Shown: positions 1 through 63,752, counted from the stretch's first letter. The stretch: DNA of 64,000 bases from Scylla paramamosain (GCF_035594125.1 NC_087155.1:7646692-7710691); one strand, 5' to 3'. A program made the numbers and translations. Notes: generated by a model not told the origin, from the sequence alone.

Positions 1-19
1 TTGTTACACAGTGATCACT

Positions 20-23
20 CACA

Positions 24-82
<59 letters not shown>
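20..82. repeat. (CA)n microsatellite
   Basis: About 63 bases of CA units with a single T interruption at position 30. Confidence 0.95.
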
Positions 83-85
<3 letters not shown>

Positions 86-260
86 TTGTGACTACTCGTT
101 AAATTCGTGCCCCGCCCTAATACAACCTAGCGCGAGGTAAAGATAGACAACAAAAAAACTTTTCCCCAACCTCCGGCCTCGCTCTGGCAGGAAGCGCGAA
201 CTTAAAGGTCAGTCCTGCGTGAGTGATAGAAATAACTGCGAGGAAATGCTATAATTAGAG

Positions 261-262
<2 letters not shown>

Positions 263-351
<89 letters not shown>
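263..351. repeat. (GA)n microsatellite
   Basis: About 88 bases of perfect GA, the only long array in the window with purines on the + strand. It lies upstream of all genes. Confidence 0.95.
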
Positions 352-352
<1 letters not shown>

Positions 353-600
353 CAAACAGAAAGACAAACTGACTGACTTACTGACTGACCGACGGAGGAG
401 ACAAAAAAAAAAAAGAGAGAGAGAGATGAACAGACATAAGCATAAAAAGACAGATAGATACATCAATAGACAGACTGACAAATTGACAGATGCATGGATA
501 GACAGACAGGCACACAGACAGACAGACAAATATGGAGAGACAGAGACAGACAGACAGACAAAAACACATGGACAGACAGACAAACAAACAAACATTCTCT
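352..600. repeat. Imperfect (GACA)n-type purine-rich tract
   Basis: Repeated gaca/caga units with gata and caaa variants, consistent with decayed tetranucleotide expansion. The ORFs across it (CLSV... or DRQT...) are repeat products, not genes. Confidence 0.8.
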
Positions 601-1263
601 TTTTTTCTATATCCTTAACGTGTTTGATCTCATCACTTCCTTCTGCTTGCTGTTTATTATCTTCATTAACCTGATCAGTTTTTATCATTTTTTCCTTCTC
701 TCATTTCCCTTCCTCTCCCTTTCAACGCAGTCATCCGTACCTGATTCACCAACCTTTTTCCCCACTTTTTCATGCAGTGTACCTTCTTCGCGTACCCTTC
801 CTGGTTCTCGTCCCCATTTTTACCCTAGCTCTGAAGGAAGGGAGAGCAAAGGGCAAGGAGTTGGCCCCTTTGCTCCTTCTCTCCTGAGTCGCGTCTGTCT
901 GGGGTTGCTAAGCGTTACGGAGGCTGTGGTGCTTCAGCTGCTGCCCGCCGCGAGGGTGTCGTGGAGGGTCACAGGGTTTGCCTTGGCGAGACTTCATGCA
1001 GTTGTTGATAGAGATGCGTGCGCTTCAAGACAGAGAGGAGAGGGAACGCGCGGTAGATGGGGTGCGGCTTGGCTTTGTTGTGAGTGGAGAGTCGCCAATA
1101 ACGGATACTTGTCAATGTTTGGGGGGGTGGGGGGTCTTGGGATTTTTTATTTATTTATTCATTTTTATTTTTTTGCGTGACTACACAATACCTGCACCTT
1201 TATAGTAGGGTTCAAGGTCACACGCAGGACGTGCTCGCCTCATACTGTTTATAGATAATTAAG
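601..1263. other. Upstream intergenic DNA, no gene recognised
   Basis: Mixed pyrimidine-rich then GC-moderate sequence. Long open frames exist but start inside the GACA tract and show no domain or splice structure that I can support. Confidence 0.5.
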
Positions 1264-1329
1264 TTTTGTTGTTTTCGTTGTTGCTGTTGTTGTTGTTGTT
1301 GTGTCTTGTTGTTGCTGTTGTTGTTGTTT

Positions 1330-1367
<38 letters not shown>

Positions 1368-1596
1368 ACTGATGCTATTGTTTATTGTTGTTTGTTGTTG
1401 TTGCTTCTGCTGCTACTGCTGTTGTTGCTATTATTATTATTATTGTTGTTGATGATGTTTTCATTGTTGTTTGTTGTTGTTGTTGCTGTTGCTGTTGTTG
1501 CTATTGTTATTATTATTATTGTTGTCGTTGTTGTTATTGTTGTTCTTGCTGTTGTTGTTGTAGTTGCTATTATTATTGTTGTTATTGATGTTGTCG

Positions 1597-1631
<35 letters not shown>

Positions 1632-1715
1632 GCTACTGCTGCCGCTGTTGTTGCTATTATTATTATTATTGTTGTTGTTGATGTTGTTATTGTCGTTGTT
1701 GTTGTTGCTGTTATT

Positions 1716-1753
<38 letters not shown>

Positions 1754-1755
1754 CT
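1264..1755. repeat. (GTT/ATT)n trinucleotide array
   Basis: About 490 bases of ttg/att/ctg triplets with many variants. Predicted proteins of poly-Leu, poly-Val or poly-Asn are artefacts of the repeat. Confidence 0.95.
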
Positions 1756-2350
1756 TGGTGAGTGGTGTCCTCGATGTGTGGTGTCCTTGGTGAGTGGGAA
1801 GCCTTGAGCGAGGCGTGGGCGATGCTCCCCCTCGTCCTTGACAACTAGGGGGAACGACTTGTTGCTTATTGTGGAATATTCCCAAAACGAGAAAGAAACA
1901 TTAAGTAGGAGGACAGTTTTGGGTGGGACAGGGAGGGGAAGGATCGTGGCGGGTTACATTGGCAGTGCAGGAAATTGTGACGTGTGGAACATGCACCGCG
2001 GACACAGATGTGCGATTATTTCCTTAAAACAGTGATTGAGGAAGATTATGTGAGTGCCTTGTCCATCTTGTCCTCACGTGGTCCCTGGCGGAAGGTGTCC
2101 TCTTCGCATCAACTACGCCACCGTGCGTGTTGCGTAGCTCTGTGTACGCTGCCATCCGGCCTGGCACCTCTACCCCTCCCAACTACGTACGTCTCCACTT
2201 CCTCCCTCTCCCCCACCAGATATTCCCTACCCTGCTATATCCCTTCCTCTTCCCCATCCCCTCACACCCCCTGGCTTCCCTTCTCGGTGGGGCTTTCCAA
2301 CCCCCCACTTCACCTCCTGCCCTTCGGAGCGGGGCGACGCAGGGGCGGTC

Positions 2351-2384
2351 TATAAAAGTGAGGGCGGCGCTGTGGCCAGGTTCA
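2351..2384 (+). promoter_or_regulatory. Candidate TATA/initiator core promoter of the ankyrin-SOCS gene
   Basis: A TATA box (tataaaag, 2351-2358) sits in a locally GC-rich stretch. About 33 bases downstream is an initiator-like ttcagac with the presumed start A at 2384, which is the usual TATA-to-start spacing. It lies upstream of a good splice donor (2610) and of the first coding exon (5389), so it would drive the ankyrin gene. This is inferred from spacing and motif only. Confidence 0.45.
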
Positions 2385-2609
2385 GACAAGAACAAGTTAC
2401 AACCGCGTGAGTGACCCGCAGCTGCACTCTAGACCCAACTCTGTCATCATGACTAACTAAGACGTCATCATACTAGCTTAATTTAGTGTCTGGTACAAAA
2501 GAAGAGTAAAGAAACATCATTCAGCAGTTCACTGTCTTGCCGACACCCACTGCAGACTCAAGGATAGATCACTGGTGATATTCGTCACTCCTGCGTCCAC
2601 GCCCGCCAG
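2384..2609 (+). other. Probable untranslated first exon of the ankyrin-SOCS gene
   Basis: The segment runs from the predicted start to a consensus donor (CCAG|GTGAGT at 2610). An earlier donor-like GTGAGT at 2407 would give a much shorter alternative exon. It contains a minimal upstream ORF (ATG ACT AAC TAA, 2449-2460), which could reduce translation of the main frame if retained. The partner acceptor is at 5387-5388, one base before the main ATG, so all or nearly all of the 5'UTR would come from this exon. RNA data are needed to prove the join. Confidence 0.4.
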
Positions 2610-2915
2610 GTGAGTACCGGCGGCAGTGTTGCTCAGGTGTGGCTGAAGGTAGCGGTGGTGTGCGTGTGTGTGGATATAAGTCGCAAGCAGCGTGTGAATG
2701 AAAGTGCTTGTGAAGAATCGAACATTTGATAATGGCTGAAAGAACCGTTCTTCCGTGTCCGTGATGAGGGGCATGCCGTCTCGGTCAATCTGAAAGCTCG
2801 GGAGAAGGACGTGTGCAGCCAGCGCTTGTCTGGGAAGCCAAGATGCACTTGTGGCTCATCATCCTTGTGTTCATCACCATAATTATGCAGTATTGTATGG
2901 GAGCAAGTTAGCTGA

Positions 2916-2917
<2 letters not shown>

Positions 2918-3007
<90 letters not shown>
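2918..3007. repeat. (TA)n microsatellite
   Basis: 90 bases of perfect TA. Confidence 0.95.
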
Positions 3008-3009
<2 letters not shown>

Positions 3010-5221
3010 TACTTCAAATAAATCGAACACCATCATTTAAGCAATTTACCATCATTAGCTGTGTGTGTGTGTGTGTGTGTAAAACCAGTGATCAGTGTAA
3101 GGGTAAAACTCAGATTGCGTCATCGTGGAGGTGTCAGCTGATGGTGTAAACACAGCCACGTGGTGAGGGGCGCGGGGCGAGATGCAGCAGCGAGCCAAGA
3201 ATACCCCGCTGGGCCAACGTGTGCACGCCGGGTCCCGTTGCTATAACCGAGAGATGCTCTCAAATACTGATATATAATCATTTGTATATATATTTGCTCG
3301 AAAATTGAGAACCTCAGGAACTATTCCTGTTTCTCTAAACATCCATTACATTATAGCTGGATCATTATACTTGTTACATAATAAGCAGTGGGGTGACTGC
3401 CCCACTCCCCGGGCCGACGCCGCCTTGTTGCTGGCAACAGAAAGTTGCTTTGTCTTGTTTTCATCCGTGTGTGTGTGTGTGTGTGTGTGTGTTGCTCTCA
3501 GCTTCGTGGAGCAGGCGTGTTGGTGTGAGTGACAAAAAAAGTCAGATTTTGTGCAAGCAAAGGAACTGAGAACATGAAGCCGCTTCAGACGAAGCTTGTG
3601 AAAGAAATTAATTATTTTGAACAAGAAACAGTAACAAATTAACATGCTTGCCAATAAGATTAATTTATATGAATTAGAATGTAGTTATTGATCTGCGAAA
3701 GTTACAGTACACACTGTAACAAAGATAGATTCATAGCTAAGCATAACGCAGACATACCTTAAAAGTATACTGACGGCTGCAGCGATACAGCCGAGGATGT
3801 ACCTTGAGTGTAGCACTTGGATTTCCCGCTGAGCTGAACACACAGGTAACAAAGGGGATGGATGGTGAGAGCGGCGGGTAAACTGGGCACCCATCTTGGG
3901 AAGGCAAGGTTATTTTTGGCACAGGGACGTCCCCCCCCCCAAGACTCACGTGGTTGTGGCACTCCTGGCACCCTCAGACGCCGCCCCTCACCACCCACCC
4001 AACGGCGCAGTAATCCTTCAAGTGCGTTCTGGTGTTGGAAAATGATGCTTTGTGGGACTTTTTGGACATGGACGAAGATGAAACTTAGTTGAAGCAGAGA
4101 TAGTAGGAAGGAAAGATTAACTGATGGCACTTGAAGGAATGAAACAAGAGAATGTGATGCAATGCAACAAAACATGCGAAAAGTGTGAGCGAACTGCACA
4201 ACTAGACAAAGCAGTGCTGTGTTAATGAATGCTTTTCTATTGTCTTGAATTCGTCAGTTACTACCTAACCAAATATTATTGTCACAAGTCTACTCCTGTT
4301 CACAGAGTGGTGACAAGCAGCCACTCAAGATATTCGTACAACTAAGAACAAGTATATTAAGAGAAATTTATGACGTATATCTTAGAAACAAGTCGTCTCT
4401 TGGCACTTTCTTCTCTATTTTTAAAATTACTTTAAAATTAAACTGAGGGGAGCAGGGCGGGGACGACCGAGACAGTGTGGCGTCTTTTGTGCTGGAGTGA
4501 CGCAACCGTTGAGATCGCTGCCTTGCCCACTCCGTCCCCGCGGTGACACCACGAACAAGACCTGGCTAATAAATATCTTGTTGCCATGATTTTCAACCAA
4601 AGTTACTGGTTCCTTAAGGTATGTGGAACAGTTGAGAAATTTTCATGCAGGTCAGCGGTGCATGGTGAGGCTTGGAAACTTGGCTGTGTAATAATGTCCT
4701 AAGCACAGACGTGATTACTGTCCTGTGTTCCTAATGAGCAGATAGTTCTTAAGTGATGAGAAGATGGAACTTATTTCCTTTCATTCATCTGCTCATCTTT
4801 ATTTTAGGCCCCCTCACAGATCTGTCAGAATTACCAAGTACATTAACAAATTTTAAGATCAGAATCACGGCCGCACCAATTCTTCTGAACGCTGGTGAGA
4901 GGCAAGCAAAAATAAAGCCACGTATCATTGGATGGTAAAGTCAACAACTGTTGCCATGACAGAACATAAGGGGAAACCCAGCGGGGAAGTTTGGCCCCCG
5001 GCCGGTGCTCGAGAGGGAAGGAAGGAGAGGGGACTGGCACATACCTGCACTTACCCGTTGCCCCCCTTCATCCGCCTCTCCCTCCCTGGGTATTTGTGGA
5101 GGCAGTTTCCGACGAGCAAAGATAAGAGGAGAACGCACCCCGTGTTTTTATTTATATTTGTGTGTGTGTGTGTGTGTGAGAGAGATTTATTTTTTTATTT
5201 TTATTTTTTTTAAGTTCTTAA

Positions 5222-5288
5222 GAGGGATTTGAACGCTTGCGTCCAACACTCAAGGTCCTCCAGACCGTCACTCTGTCCACTGGGCCAT
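5222..5288 (-). repeat. tRNA-derived SINE head (or decayed tRNA)
   Basis: On the minus strand the sequence starts tggcccagtggacagagtga, which fits an A box (TRGYNNARNNG), and about 45 bases later has cgttcaaatccc, close to a B box. It is followed on that strand by an A-rich tail (the T/ATTT-rich + strand at 5187-5212). An intact tRNA acceptor stem is not seen, so a SINE-like origin is more likely than a working tRNA. It lies in the 5'UTR intron of the ankyrin gene. Confidence 0.4.
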
Positions 5289-5389
5289 GGGAGAGAGAGA
5301 GAGAGAGAGAGAATGTAATCGCTATCAAGCTTTCTTCAAACAACACTTTAGCGACCTGTTGCTATTGACCTCTTCATTTGCCTCGCAGG

Positions 5390-12601
<7,212 letters not shown>

Positions 12602-14832
12602 CTGATCAGGCCTTGTTAGTTTTAAGGTATAGTTATTTTAATTTGTATAATTGTACAGATGAAGTTTTTTTGGTAATATGTATATAATTTTTGTATATAT
12701 TTTATCTCAACATAGCCATCAGGCTTCTTGAGTTGAGAGAATCTGGATTTCATACAGGTGTTGCATCTCTTTGCAAAGCATGTGCCTTACACAGGTTTTG
12801 AAATGCTGTGCATATGTATCACACATACTTTTTTCCATGTACAGTATTCTTGTGGTGAGAATCAAGGAGGCAACTCTTTGTGTCTATTTGAGGATGCTTC
12901 TTCTTCTTCTTCTTCTTCTTCTTCTTCTTCTTCTTCTTCTTCTTCTTCTTCTTCTTCTTCTTCTTCTTCTTCTTCTTCTTCTTCTTCTTCTTCTTCTTCT
13001 TCTTCTTCTTCTTCTTCTTCTTCTTCTTCTTCTTCTTTTGTTGATTCTCATTTCATTATTGTGATATTTTATGGTTCACAACCTCAGTGATAGTACATAC
13101 TATGATAGTTTATATATTTGTAAGATTAGCCTTCCCTGAAATATCTTCCCTTACACTACATATCCATATTTTTCTAATATACAGAATTTTTACAATATAG
13201 AAGAAACCATCAAATGAGATGAAATCTAAGTGATTCTTAAGTTTCACAGAGTGAAAGCACTGTGAATTATGAAGGGTTTGTCACTGCTGAAAAATCTAAA
13301 AGAATAGATCAAGCATAGATTAAAAGTCTGATTTTATTTTTTTGGTGCTAAGACAGACTCTTCATTAATATCACTTGGCATTATTTTATCACAAATTATT
13401 TTTAGTTTTATCATAATCAGCATAATTCACTTGTGTTCATAGCTGCTTCATTATATACAATTTGCAATTCATTTTACAATTTTTTTCTGAAAGTGAAGTC
13501 AAGCCAAGTGTTGTAGAACTAACATGAAGTAAAAATAAAACCTGCCAATTGCTGCCCCTAGGACAGTAATGATAAATGTGTTGCAGCTCCAGGGAATGCA
13601 GCTGTAGATGCACATATGCTGAAGTAAAATACATGCTTCTTATTTTAGTAGTAAATACATACATGGATATGGTATTAGTTATGATTGCCATTATTCTTGC
13701 TAAACATTACATTTTTTATTACATGTTATGCATATGTATTACCTAATTTTTTTTCAGTTGTCATTGTTCATTCAATGCTTGAGTAAGTATGTGCAACTTT
13801 ACATTGTTTATTTGCCAGTTATGTTGACATGTTTAGAATTTTATATATTCATCATACAAGTATCCACTCTGCTATATTTGTACAGAATAATAAGAAAATT
13901 ACTACTTTAAAACAATTTCAGGTCACTCATAAAATCCACATATGCAGTTTATTTTTTTATGATATGTAAATAATGTATTTTATTGACAGTTGAAGATAAT
14001 TATATGACAGGCTTTTATCGTTTGGAAGGAAGGAAATAAATGGATGACAATGCAGTATCCCCAGAATGGGCATGTTCTTTAGTTTCTCAATAGTGTTACT
14101 GAAATGCACATTTGTGTAGTTTGGAGCATAAAACTTTGATTGAACCATTAATACAACTCTGTACATCATACACAGTACTTTAAGGTTATGTTCCAATATG
14201 GCTTTTTTTGCAGGAATCTGTACCAGAACAAATCTTGCTCCTCTTTTTAGCAGTCATATGAAATCATGTTTTGTATATCATTAATAGTTGTATGTATATA
14301 ATTGATGATTTTGTAATGGCAATTGTGCATTATTTTTGTAATATGCATAATTTATTCATTTTCTACTGTTTTATATTCAAATAGGTAGAATAGAGTTATA
14401 TTTACAGACTGAGACTTCTTATTTACTCAAAGTGAAAGAGAAACTTGAAAGGGAGGATCTTGAGTTTTTTATCCATGGCAATATATTTTATGTGGATGCC
14501 AGAAAGGAAAGCTTGGTTATCTGAATTTTCTGAGTAAAAGTTTCTGTAGTTAGAAAGTTATGAATGCATTAAATTTGTTTATACATGAATAATATGTTAA
14601 CTAAATTTACTTCTGATGAAATAAGATTTCAGTAAAATACTATTATTATTATTTTTTTCTTTCTTTCTTCAAATGTTTGAAACTCACCTCCCGTTGCTGA
14701 TGAAGTTCAATAAAATAATATCAAGGACTGGCTTTGCTATTTTCCTCATGTGTACCTAATGTTATTGCAAACTAATGGCAAGAAAATGAGGCCATGACTG
14801 CAATTAGTACCTAGTAGTATTTATTTATTTTT

Positions 14833-14863
<31 letters not shown>

Positions 14864-16440
14864 TCACTCCACATGTAATATTTATGTAATTGTCAATGCT
14901 GCTGAGTGCTGCACTGCAAGTCTTTGGCTCAGATTTTAGACTATACAGATAAAAAATTAATCTTATTAAATAATTTGATTTCTGAACTTTTCCTCTTGCA
15001 TGTAGTGGTCAAGAACCAAATGCAGTTTATGAAGTAAATTCATAAGGATGGAAACCTAAGAGAAGGGATTAAATTAATTTTATTTCTTAAGGACCTGCTT
15101 TGTCCTGAAAGTTAGAACGAGCAAGACATACATAGTTGGTGTATGCAACAAGCAGTGAACTTAGGGCCAGACTGAGCCCAAATGATGCTCCCTCCACTCA
15201 TTTTGTCAACCAATGGAAGGATGCAAGACATGCTGGCTTGTGACTCTGAGCAAATTAGTAAATGTTTGTTAAGTCATCCATGGCCCAGAGGAGGTGGTGA
15301 ATTTTAAAATGGTGTGTCGGGTTTAGAGTAGCCAAGGTAGCTGGCTCGCAGCATAATAGTGTCATTCACTTGTGTTAATCTCAATGAGTCTTATATATTA
15401 TTAACATTTCACTATTAAAGTTATTGTTAAGAGTAAGAGATTAATGTTAACATTGTGCATTAGAACATAGGTGTGTGATTACATACTGGTGATAGGAATA
15501 TTAAATTCCAACCACATGATCATACTGGACCTGCGGACCTGCTTACAGTTACGAAAAACATGTATTGATGGTAAAGATGTATCAAGTGATTTAAAAGTTA
15601 AGTGGTCATTCCTAATATTTAACTGTATTTTTTCTGGCAATTTCTAGGTTTAGCCTCTAGCTAGGCATGATATGATGTACAGAGCTTAAAATAGCCATTC
15701 AACTATGACTGGTGCCGAATTACCAATCAAGTGGTGATGTTACAGTACTGTAGATGATACAAGTGGGCTGTTGCTTGGACTAGCAGCAATTGTTAATGGC
15801 ATCCTGTTTCTTGTATCAACATTTTTATCCTATCACAGATCAAGATTTTATTAATCTCCCACAGCTTAGTTTAGGTTGATTCTCAGTGGTATAAAAAGCT
15901 GCTACTATGCTAGTGTGAGCTAGAGAGAGAATAAAGCTTATTTTCTATGTCTTCCTGAAGAGATCATCATACTGTAATTTTAATGCTTTGCTTTTAAGTG
16001 TAACATTATGTGAAATCTCAAAGAAAGATATCTAGGATGGAAAAGCTGTGTAATGACAGCTAGCTCAGACCAATATCATTATAATTCTCATCATTATCAT
16101 CATCTCCATTTAATTTTCTTTATGAATCATAGTGTTGGTGGCTGGTCTCTTGTAGAAGTAATGATTTATGTCCTGTCAGCACTGTATTCTTTCTGTATGT
16201 TTTGCCCATATGTGATGGTGATCTTGAGACCCATTTACCTTTGTCAATTGTTCCTGTTCTTCACTTGGTGATGGAGATTCACAGGTGTAGCATTCATTTG
16301 CTTCAGAGGCAGATTAGTTTCTGTGGATGAATCATGACTTGTACCATCTTAGTTTAACTGTGGATAAATTCAGTCAGCTTTATTTATGATAGGTAATTTT
16401 GTCTGGAGACTCTTAGATATCCCCTTTTCTTTCTTTATTT
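12602..16440 (+). other. Ankyrin-gene 3'UTR and downstream intergenic DNA
   Basis: AT-rich sequence with a (TTC)n array 12898-13037 soon after the stop and a (GT)n near 14838-14862. AATAAA occurs several times (for example near 14037 and 14709), so the polyadenylation site cannot be fixed. No further gene is recognised. Confidence 0.5.
12898..13037. repeat. (TTC)n microsatellite
   Basis: 140 bases of near-perfect TTC about 300 bases after the ankyrin stop codon, probably within the 3'UTR. The poly-Ser and poly-Leu ORFs across it are not genes. Confidence 0.95.
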
Positions 16441-16462
16441 ATTTATGTTTTTTTTTTTTTTT

Positions 16463-16600
16463 ATGAAAGAGGGATACTGGCCAAAGGCAACAAAACTTAG
16501 AAAAAAAAAAGGCCCCCTGAGGTGCCAGTCCCTAAACAGAGAACAAAAAGGATAATTGAAAATTAGAGAATAAGTGTCTTGAAATCCATATTTAATATCT
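16463..16600 (-). mobile_element. Solo 3'-end fragment of the same LINE family
   Basis: The stretch containing ggccaaaggcaacaaaa, an A-run, gaggtgccagtccc and ataagtgtcttgaaa corresponds block by block to 29878-29982, the 3' end of the intron-5 LINE. A T-rich stretch with (TTTA) units at 16432-16462 marks the tail side. It is a heavily 5'-truncated insertion between the ankyrin gene and PPT2. Confidence 0.7.
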
Positions 16601-17216
16601 ATATTTGATATAAATTATATACTAGCTTGTCTGGGCACCTCTGGAGTCTGTTGTGGGTTATGACATTCTTGACAACAGCACCTGTGTCATGGTGGGCCAG
16701 GGTGTGGGTAGCCATGGCATGGGGTGACAGCTGGTTTGAGAATTAGGGACTTGCTTTGGTTTTGGAGCCTTTGAGATGTTTCAGCCAAATCAACCATTGA
16801 AGAACAGTAGTTGATAATATAACCACAATTTAAATCCTTGTCATTTATTTTGAGGCAGTCAGCTATTGACCTGCAGGACTGTCACAACCACTTTGTTGAG
16901 TTATATGGTGTCTAGATATATTGACTGACTGACTGATTCACTGATTTTTGATGAGAGAAGGTATAAAAGCCCCAAATTTTATTGTGGGACTTGATAATCA
17001 TTTGGTCCTGCTGTCTGAGGTGTTGTACTTCATATTTCCATACCAAGGGTTCAGTCCTTGGCCAGGACACTTCTCAAAGTGATTTTTTTTTTCACTATCA
17101 CATGAATTTCTCAGTGTTTCTGTAATGTTCTAAAGGGGAATGGTAGATTGATTAAGCTAAATTTTTACACAAATGGGATTTTATACCATTATTTCATTCT
17201 TGTTCTTGTTAGAAGT

Positions 17217-17475
17217 TTAATGGAGACGTGCAGGATGTGGTGTCAGTCTCTAGTGCCCCGCTCTGCTGATATCAGAGAGGTTATCTAGTTTGATTCTGGT
17301 GAGTTATCCTGTCTTCTGGAGAAAAACCCTGGTGTGCCTGAGTCTCTTAAGGGCCAGGGTAGGGTCACTCTCTGTTTGTCTTTATGTCTGAATCTGAATG
17401 CCTCCTTGGGAGGCCAATAACAATCTTTCAAAATCCCAGCCTCATTTACACATATGCCTTTGGCAGCTAGGATGT
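17217..17475 (+). repeat. Possible tRNA-derived SINE; segment shared with 18959-19003
   Basis: A B-box-like agtttgattctgg (17287-17299) follows a degenerate tRNA-like stretch. The next part (gttatcctgtcttctggaga then aaaaccctgg, 17301-17330) recurs almost unchanged at 18961-18990 in PPT2 intron 1. A dispersed repeat family is clear; its SINE nature is an inference. Confidence 0.4.
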
Positions 17476-17966
17476 TAATCAACTTGTTTCTGTAAGAGTA
17501 AGGGCATTGGGTACTTGACTGCTTAAATTAACTAAAATTTTGTTAAAATGCATTTTTTGGTGTGCATTTATCAAATTTATCATTAAGACAGAAGAGAGAT
17601 GATTGTTGAAGCTGTACTAGGAGATAAAAGATCTGGATGGAAAATAATTCCTCACTAACTCTACTCTTTCGTTATATCATATGTAATACAGTAGTCGCTG
17701 AAAAGTTTTCAGGATGCAGAAACAACTTTTTACAGATGGTAATTCACAGTAGGAATTAACTCCCATGAATTCAGCAGCAGAATTAATACCAATGTAAGTA
17801 AGTTTGAGCTGCTAAAAACTTAATTATGCAATCCCTACATGTGCACCACTACTTTAATGTGTTGTGTTCGTAGCTGTTGCCTTGTCCGGCTTTTCAACTC
17901 GCGCTCATCAGTGACTTCTGTATGCTGTTAAATCAAGCAGCTATAGGAACACTTCTTTTATATACA

Positions 17967-18150
<184 letters not shown>

Positions 18151-18413
18151 CGGAGAAATGCATAAGTACTTTAATTTAACCGTATTTGTTTTTATCTAGA
18201 TTAACACCATAATAAATTGTTGCAATTGTTTAAAATCATTCTACGGCTTATGAAAGTGCACAAAAGGTTATACATTTGAATTTCCCGCGTGTCCCGATTC
18301 TCGGAGGCTTTCCGACGTAAACAAACAATGACGCAATCGTTATCGCTCCCCAATCTACACAGGCCGCTCCACCGCTCCGGCAACATCAGCTGGGCGCCCT
18401 TCATACCACCACA

Positions 18414-45090
<26,677 letters not shown>

Positions 45091-45171
45091 AAAAAAATGT
45101 TTACCCGTATAAAGTAAAGAGAGTCAATTATTGGAAACAACCACCACCACCATCATCATCATCAGACCAAG

Positions 45172-62242
<17,071 letters not shown>

Positions 62243-62526
62243 GTATCCTTTTATCAAGTGTGCTTGTGTCGGTATGAGAGGCTGTGCATGGCAACTTTGG
62301 TTCATAAACAATCATGTGATTATAACCTCATTAACTTAAGGTTAGATATTCAGTAGTTCAACATAACTTATATACGGCAAGATATCCATTAATTTGGTTG
62401 GATGTGCATGGTTTGGATGAAATGTGCACGATTCATAAAAACAACTCCATTGAGCACCTGTGGATTGGGCACTGAATTTAGCTGTGGCTGAACCAAACAC
62501 CTGTGGGTTAACCTGCTGTTGTCTAA

Positions 62527-62994
62527 AGGTGTGTCCACACTATCGAGCATGCTCGACGGGCAAACAGTGATACCAGATCCCGTTCCAATACAATACCAAG
62601 GAGGGTGTGGCAGGCACGAAGGTGTCGTCAGAAGCGTTTTTTCTTTTTTATATACAATCCAAGAATTATCCCACACAAGGCTATTTTCTTCCTCTCGACT
62701 GTGTTCGGCATGGTGAGACAAGTGCCGCACCCGACTCCTTAGCAGGGTCAGAGTGAAACTGAACCATGAACCAGTATTTGACACCACTCATCAGTTTACA
62801 CCTTTGCCCGCCAGTCTTTTCCCGGTGAAGGAGTAGATATTGTGGGCTCAGCTACATCTGGTAGTACTGTTTGTTGCCAGATCCCTACCTGTGGTTTTCC
62901 CGCTTCTGACGTCATCAACCCTCATTCTCATTACTCATTGTGATCTGGTATCACTGTTTGCCCGTCGGGCATGCTCGATAGTTTGGACACACCT
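62527..62994. mobile_element. 468 bp MITE with 53 bp inverted repeats and TAA target duplication (PIF/Harbinger-like)
   Basis: Left repeat 62527-62579 (starts aggtgtgtccacactatcga) and right repeat 62942-62994 are reverse complements with two mismatches by eye. A TAA follows the right end (62995-62997) and precedes the left end (62524-62526). A 3 bp TWA duplication is typical of PIF/Harbinger elements. There is no transposase ORF. It lies just downstream of DCTN3 exon 4, in the next intron. Confidence 0.8.
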
Positions 62995-63752
62995 TAAGCA
63001 GTCCATAAGTGTTGAAACAAGATGGGTGTGTACTGTGCTGTATTCTTTATGATAGACTTTACCTCCCACCACCAGCAGTAGGCTGTTTGTTTGTTTAGAG
63101 AAATACAGCATCTTTATAGTTATTTTCTTATAATTTGATTATTTTTAGCTTTGATACATTTCAGCTTGTTTGTGTATTTGCAGTTTGCTTCAGCTTAGTA
63201 ATTTAAATTGTCTGTATTATGTATATGATTATAGCACTGATTTCTGAGTTCTTGTAGATATCCGTGGTTTATTATGTGTGCTCATGGAACAGAACCACAG
63301 GTGTTAACATTATTCCTTGTGGGAATACACTTACCTTGCAGTTTACTTATTCATCAGTGGTACATGTAAAGAGAATTTCACATAATTTAAATATTATATT
63401 CTTGTAGGAGTACTCCTAATATTAACCTATATGGTTCTGTGCTTATAAGCTGCTGATTAATGATGCAAATGCTAAAAGTAATATACACAGTATCATGATA
63501 ATTTAGTGAAACACCTTAAAAGTACAAAAGCAAGCCAAGAAAAAATTGTATGAAAGCTATATATATTTATAAAGAAAAAAAATAAATAAACAAATAAAAT
63601 AACAGCCCTGAATGTAAACAAATAGTTCACTGCTGTCTCACAAGAAATGGGACACACCCATCTTGTTCCACCACAAGAAGTGTTTGGCCAACAAGTAAAA
63701 CAAACTGCAGGTGCTGAATGGAGTCATGTTTATGAAGAATACATTATATTTT

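Larger units (their letters stand above)
2610..5388 (+). other. Probable 5'UTR intron of the ankyrin-SOCS gene
   Basis: Runs from the consensus donor at 2610 to the acceptor AG at 5387-5388. It contains (TA)n 2918-3007, (GT)n near 3061-3080, 3468-3492 and 5160-5178, a short (GA)n at 5291-5312, and the tRNA-like fragment near 5222-5288. No coding segment is recognised. Confidence 0.45.

Noticed and set aside
1266..1885. Poly-Leu/Val and poly-Asn/Thr ORFs
   Set aside because: Translations of the GTT/ATT triplet array; no independent coding evidence.
5222..5288. Functional tRNA gene
   Set aside because: B box is imperfect and no complete acceptor stem is evident; better explained as a SINE head or decayed tRNA.
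62243..62356. Read-through of DCTN3 exon 4 to the stop near 62356
   Set aside because: Residues after NQYNDI stop resembling dynactin p24, and a usable donor (gtatcc) lies exactly at the loss of similarity.
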